22,092 nt of DNA, from positions 1 to 22,092 of the forward strand of contig NZ_CALKTL010000005.1 of the NCBI RefSeq assembly GCF_937997405.1, read 5' to 3'. Every line of letters begins with the position of its first letter. Position 1 is the stretch's first letter. Positions 14,918 to 22,092 of this stretch are shown here, piece by piece. The stretch comes from an uncultured Campylobacter sp. (GTDB taxonomy: Bacteria > Campylobacterota > Campylobacteria > Campylobacterales > Campylobacteraceae). The translations under genes and the position numbers were made by a program. A model generated the notes under the pieces. The model searched no databases and was not told the DNA's origin. It worked only from the letters and a program-made list of their open reading frames with translations.

Positions 14918-15220
14918 CTATTCGACATGTTCCATAGTCCTATGAAATTCCGGGCTATGTTCTCTTGCTAGCGCAAAAGAATATAAAACCAAAATCGTAC
15001 CGATAGAGATAAGAAAAACATCTTGAATTAAAAAACCGAATCTTATAAGGACACGTATTCCAAAAACAAGACATACCACGCCTATTAAAAATTTCAAGAA
15101 CCATGCTCTACTATAAGAGATCTCCGCCTGACATCCGCTACATACGACCGCACCGTATTTGATGTCGTCTTTGCCGCAAAAAGGACATTCCAAATATTCC
15201 TCTTGTTCATTCTCTGCCAT
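14918..15220 (-). CDS. Small zinc-ribbon membrane protein
   Basis: A 100-residue protein with a clean AGGAGA ribbon-binding site 6 nt before the ATG. The N-terminal part is a zinc ribbon: CPFCGKDDIKYGAVVCSGCQ, with two CxxC knuckles 13 residues apart. Two hydrophobic helices follow (WFLKFLIGVVCLVFGIRVLI; LIQDVFLISIGTILVLYSFA), and the tail is short and charged (HSPEFHRTMEHVE). Such zinc-ribbon plus TM proteins are common and mostly uncharacterised. It lies downstream of the rpsR terminator on the same strand, so it needs its own promoter; the AT-rich tract with a TATATATATATA run near 15255-15266 is a likely place for it. Confidence 0.7.
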   Translation of the reverse strand: MAENEQEEYLECPFCGKDDIKYGAVVCSGCQAEISYSRAWFLKFLIGVVCLVFGIRVLIRFGFLIQDVFLISIGTILVLYSFALAREHSPEFHRTMEHVE

Positions 15221-15308
15221 AATTTCTCCTTTGAAAAAATATGGATGAAATTATATATATATATAAGAACAGGCTTAAAAATTTTAAAAATTGGATTTAA
15301 AAAGTAGG

Positions 15309-15337
15309 AATTTTAGCGGCTTTGTACCGCTAAAATT
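15309..15337 (-). terminator. Rho-independent terminator of the rpsF-ssb-rpsR operon
   Basis: An 11-bp stem with arms AATTTTAGCGG (15309-15319) and CCGCTAAAATT (15327-15337) and a 7-nt loop begins at the rpsR stop codon. On the minus strand it is followed within a few bases by CTTTTTAAAT. A clear intrinsic terminator. Confidence 0.7.
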
Positions 15338-15597
15338 TAAAGATTTTCGAATGGATTTACGACCACGTCTTTGCGATCTACAATGTAAGGTATAAGGGCT
15401 GCTTGGCGCGCGCGCTTGATAGCCTTTTCTACCATCTCTTGGTATTTTTTGCTAGTGCCGGTTAAGCGACGCGGCATAATCTTAAAGCGCTCGCTTAAGC
15501 AGTGCTTTAGCAGCGCCGTGTCCTTATAATCGATAAATTCGATCTTTGCCTCTGTAAATTTGCAATACTTCCTAGTATATTTTCTCTTATCTGCCAT
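15337..15597 (-). CDS. rpsR: 30S ribosomal protein bS18
   Basis: Small-subunit platform protein that pairs with S6. The 86-residue sequence carries the family core: RKYCKFTEAKIEFIDYKDTA, LLKHCLSERFKIMPRRLTGT, SKKYQEMVEKAIKRARQAAL, ending IPYIVDR. It is the last gene of the rpsF-ssb-rpsR operon, 13 nt after ssb, and is closed by a hairpin terminator overlapping its stop. Cys8-type zinc motifs are not complete, as usual for S18. Confidence 0.97.
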   Translation of the reverse strand: MADKRKYTRKYCKFTEAKIEFIDYKDTALLKHCLSERFKIMPRRLTGTSKKYQEMVEKAIKRARQAALIPYIVDRKDVVVNPFENL

Positions 15598-15610
15598 GAT
15601 TTTTCCTTAA

Positions 15611-16213
15611 TTAAAATGGGATCGTGTCGTTGCCGTCATCGTATTTATCGGCATCGACGTCGACTTCCGGAATCGTGCTTTCGTAACTCTGCTCTTTTTG
15701 TTTAGGCGCATTGTAATCGTTTTTTGCGCCTCTAGAATTTGAGTTTTGTCTGTTAGCATAGCCATTTCCGCCGCCGTAATTACTACCGCCGCCATAGTTA
15801 GAATTTCCGCCGCCATAGCCGCCGGAGCTTCCGCCATAATTGCCGCTCTCGTAATTGCCGCCTTGATTATAGCCGCCGCTTCCACCTTGATTGCTTCCTA
15901 GCATCTCCATAGTATCTACGCTGATGGAGTGCTTACTTCGGTTCTGTCCGTTTTGATCCTGCCACTGATCTAGCTTTAAGCGGCCTTCGATCAAAATTTT
16001 ACTGCCTTTTCGCAAGTATTGGTTTGCGATCTCGGCCGTACGACCGAAAAAATCTATGTCTATAAAGCACGTTTCTTCGCGTTTCTCGCCGTTTGAGCTA
16101 TTATATCTGCGTGTGACGGCGATGCCGGTTTTGCCTACGGCGGTACCCGTTTGCAGATATCTAAGCTCGATATCTCGGGTCAAATTACCTACCAAAACTA
16201 CTTTATTGAACAT
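15611..16213 (-). CDS. ssb: Single-stranded DNA-binding protein
   Basis: Homotetrameric ssDNA-binding protein for replication, repair and recombination. The OB fold covers residues 1-110: FNKVVLVGNLTRDIELRYLQ, GIAVTRRYNSSNGEKREETC, FIDIDFFGRTAEIANQYLRK and GRLKLDQWQDQNGQNRSKHS. A Gly/Asn/Ser/Tyr-rich flexible linker (about 112-165) follows, then an acidic tail ending DDGNDTIPF, the DxxPF tip that docks partner proteins. 200 residues. It lies between rpsF and rpsR, as in many bacteria. Confidence 0.97.
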   Translation of the reverse strand: MFNKVVLVGNLTRDIELRYLQTGTAVGKTGIAVTRRYNSSNGEKREETCFIDIDFFGRTAEIANQYLRKGSKILIEGRLKLDQWQDQNGQNRSKHSISVDTMEMLGSNQGGSGGYNQGGNYESGNYGGSSGGYGGGNSNYGGGSNYGGGNGYANRQNSNSRGAKNDYNAPKQKEQSYESTIPEVDVDADKYDDGNDTIPF

Positions 16214-16223
16214 ATTTTATCCT

Positions 16224-16637
16224 TTATTCGCCCTCTTTGGCTGCTTCTTCAGGCTCTTTTGGCTCTACCGGCGCTTTTGGCTCGCGCTCTTTTTTTGCAG
16301 GGCTTAGCTTGATACCTTTGCTTAGTTTATCCCAAGCGGAAATTTCACGCTTAGTCTCATATTTGACGGTCAAAAATCTAATGATATCTTCGGTGATGCG
16401 CAGATTTCTAACAAGTTCGGAGATCAGGCTCGGTTCGGCCTTAAAATAGATTACGAAATAAACTCCACGCTCATATTTGTCGATCTTATAGGCTAGCTTT
16501 CTAGCGCCCATTTCGATTACGGAAGCGATCTCTCCGCCGTTTTTGGTTATGATTTCTTTGACGAAATCGACTTTTGTTTTAACTTCATCGTCGGTAAGCG
16601 TGGGCTTAACGATGAATAAAACCTCGTAGTTTCTCAT
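16224..16637 (-). CDS. rpsF: 30S ribosomal protein bS6
   Basis: Binds S18 on the platform of the small subunit. The opening MRNYEVLFIVKPTLTDDEVK, GARKLAYKIDKYERGVYFVI and LRITEDIIRFLTVKYE are standard S6 elements. At 137 residues it has a C-terminal extension (about 105-137) rich in Lys, Pro, Glu and Ala, which is common in this class. The ATG has AAGGAG at the right distance. It is the first gene of rpsF-ssb-rpsR, 84 nt after holA. Confidence 0.97.
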   Translation of the reverse strand: MRNYEVLFIVKPTLTDDEVKTKVDFVKEIITKNGGEIASVIEMGARKLAYKIDKYERGVYFVIYFKAEPSLISELVRNLRITEDIIRFLTVKYETKREISAWDKLSKGIKLSPAKKEREPKAPVEPKEPEEAAKEGE

Positions 16638-16652
16638 AAATTCTCCTTATGG

Positions 16653-16658
16653 ATTTTA
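16653..16658 (-). promoter_or_regulatory. Candidate -10 box before rpsF, next to a hairpin
   Basis: Minus-strand GCTAAAATCC fits the -10 preference and would give a very short leader. Immediately upstream, CGCAGACACTGTTTGCG can fold into a 7-bp hairpin. It may be a promoter, a holA terminator, or part of a longer leader if transcription starts earlier. Confidence 0.35.
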
Positions 16659-16721
16659 GCTCGCAAACAGTGTCTGCGGGCAAGGATTTTGCAAAAAATG
16701 CGAAGAGATATTACTAAAATT

Positions 16722-17726
16722 TCACTTAATATTTGCTTTTTGCCCGAGCGAACTTAGCAGCATGCGCTGCAACCTCAAAAACGACGCAAGCAAAAGCTCA
16801 TCCTTCGCCGCATTCTTTTCGCTTTTGAGTTCAAATTCCAAATCGTTTAAGTGGGCAAAAATTTTATAAAACGTCCGCGTTGAAAAACCGGTGGCATAGC
16901 GCTGCATCTGTGCGGCCACGGAAGGTGGCGGCTGATAGCCTAAAACCGCCTTAAAATCAAATCTGCCGTTTATTTTCACGTAAGCATGCAGGCGAAAAAT
17001 TCTATAAATTAGGCGGTAGAAATAATTTATCAGCTCCATCTCGTTGTATCCGCCACCCAGAGCCATTTTGTAAAAATCTACGCGAAAGTCGCAAAGGCCG
17101 AAAATTTTATCAAAAAGCTCGTCGTAGCTCACCTCGCTGAGCCCATAAACCATTAAATTTACGTTTTGCAGGCTAAGCTCAAGCCCTAAACTTGCAAATT
17201 TTTCTATCTCGCTCGCACTTAGGCTCAGGCTTTCGTTGTGGATGGCATATATCCTGCTAAGTGCGGCGGTGTTTGCAAAAAGCCCGCACATCTCGCATTT
17301 TTGCGCAAGCAGCGCTATGGCTTCGTTTACGCCCGAGGGTTTGAAAAATCTGACCTCGTTTCGTTCGAATTCCTTGATAAAATCCGCGTTCACCGAAATT
17401 TCGCTATCGTTTAGCTCGTAGATCAGATGGTTATTCGTGTCCGCCTTACATAGCGCGATGAGCCTTCGCAACTCCTCTTTTTTGATGAGCGAGGCGGTTT
17501 TGATGTGAAGCGTGTTGCTACCGCCGAAAAGCGAGGGCTCCAAGAAGCTCCGCGCCTGCTCAAAATCATACTCCAAAAAATACAAACTCAAAAAATTTTC
17601 CGAGGCGTAAATTTGCTTCAGGCGCTGCGCGTAAAGCTCATTTGAAAAATCGTCTCCGCCGCGCAAAAGCACGAAATTCGGCACCCTTCCGCTTGCGATA
17701 AGCCCGTCAAATTCTTTCCTATACAT
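16722..17726 (-). CDS. holA: DNA polymerase III delta subunit
   Basis: The clamp-loader 'wrench' that opens the beta clamp. At 334 residues it has normal length. The N-terminus MYRKEFDGLIASGRVPNFVL with LRGGDDFSNELYAQRLKQIY is typical of epsilonproteobacterial delta, followed by SLFGGSNTLHIKTASLIKKE. The middle has KFASLGLELSLQNVNLMVYG; the C-terminal collar helices include FYRLIYRIFRLHAYVKINGR and SFLRLQRMLLSSLGQKANIK. It starts at the same base as the rnr stop ends, so it is coupled to rnr; order rnr-holA-rpsF-ssb-rpsR is what I recall from H. pylori (HP1248-HP1244). Confidence 0.9.
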   Translation of the reverse strand: MYRKEFDGLIASGRVPNFVLLRGGDDFSNELYAQRLKQIYASENFLSLYFLEYDFEQARSFLEPSLFGGSNTLHIKTASLIKKEELRRLIALCKADTNNHLIYELNDSEISVNADFIKEFERNEVRFFKPSGVNEAIALLAQKCEMCGLFANTAALSRIYAIHNESLSLSASEIEKFASLGLELSLQNVNLMVYGLSEVSYDELFDKIFGLCDFRVDFYKMALGGGYNEMELINYFYRLIYRIFRLHAYVKINGRFDFKAVLGYQPPPSVAAQMQRYATGFSTRTFYKIFAHLNDLEFELKSEKNAAKDELLLASFLRLQRMLLSSLGQKANIK

Positions 17727-19648
17727 CAGATCTTCTTTACCACCCTGCCTAAAATCACTCCGCTAGCGATGTTTGCGTCCGTAAGCTCGACTAGCACGGG
17801 AGTTAAAATGTCGCCGGCGAAATTTGAAACCAAAATTTTAGCCCCCTTTAGCTTGTCGTCTAGCTTTGCGGTGACGGAATTTCCGTTTTCGTCGATATAG
17901 CAGCGGAATTTTTTGCCCAAATTTTCCGCGGCCCAGCGCGCAAATTTTCGGTCCATAAAATCAAATGCAACCTTATCCGCTTCGCGCTCGAGCTCGTTTA
18001 GCCGCGCGCACGTAGCGTCGATGTTTAAAAGCAGGTAATTATAAAATTTCTCATCCCCCCTCATCTGCGCCTTTAGCAATCGGTGCAAAATGAGATCGGA
18101 ATAGCGCCTAATCGGGCTTGTAAAGTGCGTATAGTTATCAAATCCGAGCCCAAAGTGCCCGCGCGATTCGGATCCGTACTCGGCGCGCTTTTGAGCCTTG
18201 ATGATGAGCTTATCGACCTCCTCGCGGATCCCCATGGCATCGGCTTGCGCTTGGATTTCGCCGATCATTTTGGCAAGGTTGCTCTGATACGGCGCGTCGA
18301 TGCCAAACAGCGCCAGATCATCAAGCAGCGCGTAAATTTTTTTAAGCTCCGCCGAGCCGTGATTTCTAAAAACGCCCCGCTCGATGCGCGCCGCAGCGGC
18401 TTTGTTGGCTAGCAGCATACAATCCTCGATGAGTTTGTGCGACGGAGTGTCGGTCTCAAAGCGAGTGGAGTTTATAAAACCGCGCTCATCAAGCGTGATG
18501 CGAAGCTCCTTGGTGCGAAAATCAAATCCGCGCTTTAGCCTCGCGCGGCGCAGGCGCTCGCAAATTTCATTAAGCGGCAAGAGCCAGCTTAAAATTTCAG
18601 GCTCGCACGCCTTGCGGGTGCGTAAAATTTCATCGACCTCGTCGTAATTAAAGCGGCGTTTTGATCTTATGATCGCTTCGAAAAGCTCCTCTTTTTGCGG
18701 GTTTAAATTTTCATCTAAAGCGATCTTAAAAACAAAGGCTAGCCTCGGCAGATTTGGCATTAGCGAGCAGATATTTTCGCTAAGCTCGCGCGGTAGCATC
18801 GGTACGGATCGGTGCGGGAAGTAGATCGAAAAGCCGCGAAATTTCGCCTCCTTATCGATCGGCGAGTATTCGCTTACGTATTCGCTCACATCGGCGATCG
18901 CGACGTAAAGCGTGCGCTCTTTTACGTCAAAATAGATCGCGTCATCGAAGTCCTTGGCATCGATAGGATCGATAGTGCAAAAGGGCAGATGCTGCAAATC
19001 TACGCGCTGCGGATACAGCGCCTCGTCCACTTCGCTGCCGAAGCTCGCGGCTTGTTGCTTGCACGCCTCGTTAAATTCGTCGTTTTTATCGTAGATCGCT
19101 AAAGAAATTTTCTCATCGACGAAGAGATCGGATAAGCTTCCGATCACCTCGGTAATTTCGTTCGTTAGATTATCGATCTTTAAAAGGGTGTTTGCGGGCA
19201 GCTGCTTTAGCGATTTTTGCGTGGCTTTGAGCGGATTTGCGAGGCCGGTTTTGACATTCACGCCTAAAATTTCGCGCCCGAAGCTTTTGGTATAAACCAC
19301 GCTCGTTAAAAATGCGGGCTTGACGCACATCAGCACCTTTGCGTGCAGGCGGGACTTTCTTGAGCTTAAAATTTTTGCTAGGATCAGATCGCCCAGATGC
19401 ACGCCGCTTAAATATCTGTTTTCGATGATGAGATCTGCCTTGAAACGATCGTCGAAGCTTTGCAGATAGCCTGTACCGTCGCGCGCGATGTCGAGCCTAC
19501 CGAAAACATAGCCGTCGTTTAGGTAGAGCTTGCCCTTGTGCGCGCTGATGGCGCCGATATTTAAGAGGTTGCGCACGAGCTCCTTTTGCTCGCCGCTAAG
19601 ATCCTTTTCAAATACACCCGAGTTAAAGGCGCGCAGGAACTCTTTCAT
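17726..19648 (-). CDS. rnr: Ribonuclease R family 3'-5' exoribonuclease
   Basis: Processive hydrolytic exoribonuclease of the RNB family, acting in RNA decay and quality control. An N-terminal cold-shock-like region includes YVFGRLDIARDGTGYLQSFD. The catalytic RNB domain begins CTIDPIDAKDFDDAIYFDVK, carrying the Asp cluster that binds magnesium, and continues with YFPHRSVPMLPRELSENICS, RSKRRFNYDEVDEIL and GHFGLGFDNYTHFTSPIRRY (the HFTSPIRRY-D signature). The C-terminal 80 residues should be an S1 domain but show only a weak S1 pattern. At 640 residues it is close to other epsilon RNase R proteins and shorter than E. coli's. It overlaps the upstream HDOD gene by 4 nt. Confidence 0.94.
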   Translation of the reverse strand: MKEFLRAFNSGVFEKDLSGEQKELVRNLLNIGAISAHKGKLYLNDGYVFGRLDIARDGTGYLQSFDDRFKADLIIENRYLSGVHLGDLILAKILSSRKSRLHAKVLMCVKPAFLTSVVYTKSFGREILGVNVKTGLANPLKATQKSLKQLPANTLLKIDNLTNEITEVIGSLSDLFVDEKISLAIYDKNDEFNEACKQQAASFGSEVDEALYPQRVDLQHLPFCTIDPIDAKDFDDAIYFDVKERTLYVAIADVSEYVSEYSPIDKEAKFRGFSIYFPHRSVPMLPRELSENICSLMPNLPRLAFVFKIALDENLNPQKEELFEAIIRSKRRFNYDEVDEILRTRKACEPEILSWLLPLNEICERLRRARLKRGFDFRTKELRITLDERGFINSTRFETDTPSHKLIEDCMLLANKAAAARIERGVFRNHGSAELKKIYALLDDLALFGIDAPYQSNLAKMIGEIQAQADAMGIREEVDKLIIKAQKRAEYGSESRGHFGLGFDNYTHFTSPIRRYSDLILHRLLKAQMRGDEKFYNYLLLNIDATCARLNELEREADKVAFDFMDRKFARWAAENLGKKFRCYIDENGNSVTAKLDDKLKGAKILVSNFAGDILTPVLVELTDANIASGVILGRVVKKI

Positions 19649-20880
19649 ATCGAAATTTCGCCTTTCGCCTCTAAAAACGCCTCCTGTTCTAAGCCGAACT
19701 CGACTAGTAAATTTAAAGCGTTATCGATGCTAAGCTCGTCGAAGTGATGGTAGATATTGACCGCGGTTTTGGCGATCTTTAGCATCGCGTAGCGGGATTT
19801 GTTCTCAAAAGGCGCGTCGTCGGGGGCGTTTGAATACAGCGCGTCCTGCGCGATCTGCTCTAGCCCGAAATGCGCAAATAGCGCATGCGAGACGCTCTCG
19901 CGGTTCGTACCGCAAAATTTCATCTCCACGTCGGTAAAATCCTGCGGAAAGATCGAGCCCTTGATGGCGTGGTAAAATTCCTCCGCCTTACCCGCAGCAC
20001 ACACCTGCTCGTCGATAAAAACCCGCCCGAACTCCACTAAAATCACGCTTGAGAGGATACTTTGCTCGATCTGCGGGTAGGATTTGATCCACGAAAACAT
20101 AAGCAGATTTCGCAGCAGCGAGACCTGCGTGAGCTTTTCGCGATCGATGCGATACGCCTGCAAATCCGGCTTTAACATCGCGTCAAATACCGCGAATAGA
20201 AAAAACGCCCGCATCTGCTCGCGCCCGTAAAGCTCAAACGCTCGCTGTAATTTTAGCGTCTTTAGTGTCGCGGCGCCCTGCTCTCGCCCCTGCTCCTGCG
20301 CTCTCCCCCATTCTTGCTCCTGTTTTTGCTGCTGCGCTTGCCCCTGCTCCTGCTCTCGTTCTTGCTGCTGCGTTTGTACGGCTTGCGTAGAGATGCCCGA
20401 ACCTAGCGCGCAATCAGCTCTCGCGGCGGCGTGCTGATTTTGCCGCTGCGTATCGCTTGCTGCTTGCGAAGGGTTAAATTTAAAATTCTCGTCGCTGTAG
20501 TTTGCGCCATTTGAGCGATTAAATTTAAGACTATCGCCCCGATCTGCTAAGTCTGCGCTTTCTTGCTCGCTCGAGGTACACTCGTTTCGCCGCCACTCGT
20601 CTGCGGCGTCTTGCAAGCCGTGCCTCATAAGCTCCGCGCCCTGAAAATCACGCCGCTCATCCGCGGCATCGAAATTTTGCCTCGCAAACTCCTCTGCGCT
20701 AAATTTAGACAAACCACAAAAGGCCAAATCTAAAATTTTATCCGCAAGAGGGGCGTTTTTTGAAATTTGCAAAGCGAGCCTGGCGTCCGAAACATCCGCG
20801 TCAAACGATGCTAAAATTTTTAAAATTTCATCGCTAAAACCCGCGAGTGCGCCTATTTTTTGGGTTATAAATTTATTCAT
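19645..20880 (-). CDS. HDOD-like protein split by a long Gln/Glu-rich insertion
   Basis: The ATG at 20880 (MNKFITQKIGALAGFSDEIL) is preferred; a longer frame needs a TTG at 20913. Residues 1-60 resemble the first half of an HDOD domain (LALQISKNAPLADKILDLAF). Residues 204-290 resemble the second half (TLKLQRAFELYGREQMRAFF, then LLRNLLMFSWIKSYPQ and VILVEFGRVFID). HDOD is a catalytically inactive relative of HD phosphohydrolases, used in signalling. Between the halves lie about 140 residues of low complexity, mostly Ala/Asp/Ser/Asn and then Gln/Glu (QQQEREQEQGQAQQQKQEQE). The C-terminal part (DFTDVEMKFCGTNRESVSHA, FENKSRYAMLKIAKTAVNIY) completes the helical fold. Overlap with rnr by 4 nt suggests coupled expression. 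Domain identity is moderate; function unknown. Confidence 0.7.
   Translation of the reverse strand: MNKFITQKIGALAGFSDEILKILASFDADVSDARLALQISKNAPLADKILDLAFCGLSKFSAEEFARQNFDAADERRDFQGAELMRHGLQDAADEWRRNECTSSEQESADLADRGDSLKFNRSNGANYSDENFKFNPSQAASDTQRQNQHAAARADCALGSGISTQAVQTQQQEREQEQGQAQQQKQEQEWGRAQEQGREQGAATLKTLKLQRAFELYGREQMRAFFLFAVFDAMLKPDLQAYRIDREKLTQVSLLRNLLMFSWIKSYPQIEQSILSSVILVEFGRVFIDEQVCAAGKAEEFYHAIKGSIFPQDFTDVEMKFCGTNRESVSHALFAHFGLEQIAQDALYSNAPDDAPFENKSRYAMLKIAKTAVNIYHHFDELSIDNALNLLVEFGLEQEAFLEAKGEISI
20275..20379 (-). repeat. Degenerate CAG/GAG-type low-complexity tract inside the HDOD gene
   Basis: On the plus strand the tract reads as repeated CTGCTC, CTGCTG and CCTGCTC-like words; on the coding strand it encodes alternating Gln and Glu with Arg, Gly and Ala. 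It is imperfect, so slippage has probably been frequent in the past. In-frame copy changes would alter only linker length. Confidence 0.6.
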
Positions 20881-21103
20881 TTTAAAAAGCCGTTCAATAT
20901 AAATTTCGCACAATCATATCAAATTTTAACTCAAATTGCAAAGCAAAACGCCGCCGTTGCGCTAGAATTTCGCTTCGACTCGCGAGACTTTTAAGCGCTT
21001 TTTTTGTGTTTGAAAATCGCAGATCAAACCGCCCGTTTATCGTGACGGCAAAACTAAAATTTCATCCGCTGTTTTATAAAATTTTAATCCCCTTTCGTAT
21101 AGA

Positions 21104-21911
21104 ATGCATCGAAATTCCGTTTATAAAGAGCTTGATTTGGATAAATTTGAAGTCAGCACTGTGCCAAGAAAAGAAGGGGCTAGAGACTACGACAAAGAAC
21201 CACTAGTTTTGCGGGATTATTCTGGCTTTGCTTTGATTTTACATTATTTGTTTATTTTGATATTTTGGATTACTGCTTCTGGGTTTTGCATTAGTTACTT
21301 AGACGATCTTGAAAGTGGTATTTTAGATTTTGATGACACAAAACGAACGATAATAAAATTTGGCTTTGCAATAGTTGTATTTTTGATATTTGATTGTTTT
21401 AATATTATAAATTTAAAGAAAAAATATACCTATTTTTATAATTCAAAAGTTGCATATTATGATCAAAATTTTAAAGAAACTAGCAGTGAAGATATAATAT
21501 TTAACAACGACACAACTTTTAAGGCAATCTGGTTTTTAGATATGATATTTTCAAGTATTTTTGGTTAGTTTTTTCATAATTGGCTTTATTGAAGGAACTT
21601 TTGGTATATCTTTAATAGGTGTATTACTTTTAATATTTATATTATTGTTTGCGGAATTTTTAGAAATTATAGTTTTTTTGGTAATTTATAGATATGAAAA
21701 TAAAAGTTTTAAAAATTTTTGGAAAATATTTCCAAAATTTCAAATAAATCTTGAATACGCAGAAGAGATACATTGGTCTGATTATAGGCGAAATAACGAA
21801 AGACTTTATTCTATACATATATTTTCTTTCAATGAAGAAAATTACAATAAGGTAAGGGATTATATTTTTACGGTCTTTAATATAGATATAAATAAAAATT
21901 TAAGTAAATAA
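21104..21911 (+). pseudogene. AT-rich multi-TM protein split by a frameshift (or two overlapping genes)
   Basis: The first frame (21104-21568, MHRNSVYKELDLDKFEVSTV...) has two hydrophobic segments (FALILHYLFILIFWITASGF; IIKFGFAIVVFLIFDCFNII) and enters a third at AIWFLDMIFSSIF before TAG. The second frame opens there at a TTG (21561) and runs to 21911: VSFFIIGFIEGTFGISLIGV with more membrane helices, then a soluble tail (YSIHIFSFNEENYNKVRDYI). Each half makes sense only with the other, so a single gene of about 268 residues with one extra base (or two missing) near 21553-21566 is likely, in the run TATTTTTGGTTAGTTTTTTC. GC content is far below the neighbours, which suggests recent acquisition. 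I do not recognise the family. No strong ribosome-binding site precedes the ATG. Confidence 0.6.
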
Positions 21912-21937
21912 CAATTTTTTTGATAAAGGATAAAAAA

Positions 21938-22009
21938 ATGAGAAAGTTTGAGGCGCTAAAAACATATGCAGAGCTGCCATGGGCGGGGTATAGGGGATTG
22001 AACAATTAA
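21938..22009 (+). pseudogene. Truncated gene start, 23 codons (MRKFEALKTYAELPWAGYRG...)
   Basis: A good AAAGGA site sits 7 nt before the ATG. The frame reads MRKFEALKTYAELPWAGYRG then LNN and stops at TAA 22007-22009. The 'LKTYAEL-x-WA-x-Y' opening reminds me of N-termini of large campylobacter proteins, some lipase-like and associated with type VI secretion, but that link rests on memory of a pattern only. Sequence after the stop to the window end shows no continuing frame. It looks like the start of a gene disrupted by a frameshift or deletion; it lies just downstream of the AT-rich membrane gene. Confidence 0.4.
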
Positions 22010-22092
22010 CAAGCTGTGGTATAAAAAGACTGCTATGTTCTTTGGGTTTAACTGAGGGCTAATTCAGATCAAACAGATCCAAATATCAAATT

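Noticed and set aside
15255..15266. TATATATATATA run as a functional microsatellite
   Set aside because: Short, intergenic and in a promoter-like AT tract; nothing shows variation.
15607..15885. Ala/Thr-rich minus-strand frame inside ssb
   Set aside because: It is the shifted reading of the Gly/Asn linker codons of ssb; no start signal of its own.
21006..21206. 66-codon plus-strand frame before the AT-rich membrane gene
   Set aside because: It overlaps the start of the better-supported frame at 21104 and shows no protein-like features.

Overview
The window looks like chromosome of a Campylobacter-type epsilonproteobacterium (Campylobacterota). Evidence is the presence of hobA (a DnaA-binding protein of this class), folP with an extra N-terminal domain, a short DNA polymerase III delta-prime without a P-loop, gene orders that match those I recall from Helicobacter pylori and Campylobacter jejuni, and the very frequent AAATTT/AAAATTTT words scattered in otherwise fairly GC-rich DNA. 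The moderate GC content points to the oral, higher-GC campylobacters (gracilis/showae/rectus-like) rather than C. jejuni; the species is inference.

Layout. (1) 1-4413 is an accessory strip of poorly characterised genes, several of them broken: a 5'-truncated cysteine-rich YwqG/DUF1963-like protein, a 20-codon remnant of an 'MGLFGLGKK' gene, a frameshifted DUF2314-ankyrin gene on the minus strand, an intact 352-aa 'MGLFGLGKK' protein, and a 'MKIISKFKD' gene with two frameshifts and a stop. It resembles a decaying collection of immunity-like or stress-like small genes. (2) 4710-8674 (minus) is the conserved operon rppH-lysC-hobA-holB-folP, with junctions overlapping by 1-4 nt. (3) 8811-13501 (plus) is hemW, tatB, tatC, queA and a membrane-anchored protein that looks like a degenerate hybrid histidine kinase. 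(4) 13535-15220 holds three small accessory genes (a soluble unknown, a three-TM protein with a peptidoglycan-binding-like tail, and a zinc-ribbon membrane protein) between two conserved blocks. (5) 15337-20880 (minus) is HDOD protein-rnr-holA followed by rpsF-ssb-rpsR, ending in a clear hairpin terminator. (6) 21104-22092 is strongly AT-rich, probably acquired DNA with a frameshifted multi-TM protein and the start of another truncated gene.

Functionally the conserved blocks cover replication (hobA, holA, holB, ssb), RNA turnover and translation (rppH, rnr, rpsF, rpsR, queA), folate and aspartate-family biosynthesis (folP, lysC), a heme-chaperone-type radical SAM protein (hemW) and Tat export (tatB, tatC). 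No rRNA, tRNA, CRISPR array or complete insertion sequence was seen. The most interesting points are a strong internal ribosome-binding site in lysC that could yield a separate ACT-domain (beta) subunit, the catalytically dead hybrid-kinase-like protein after queA, a 140-residue Gln/Glu-rich insertion inside the HDOD protein, and the gene graveyard at the left end.
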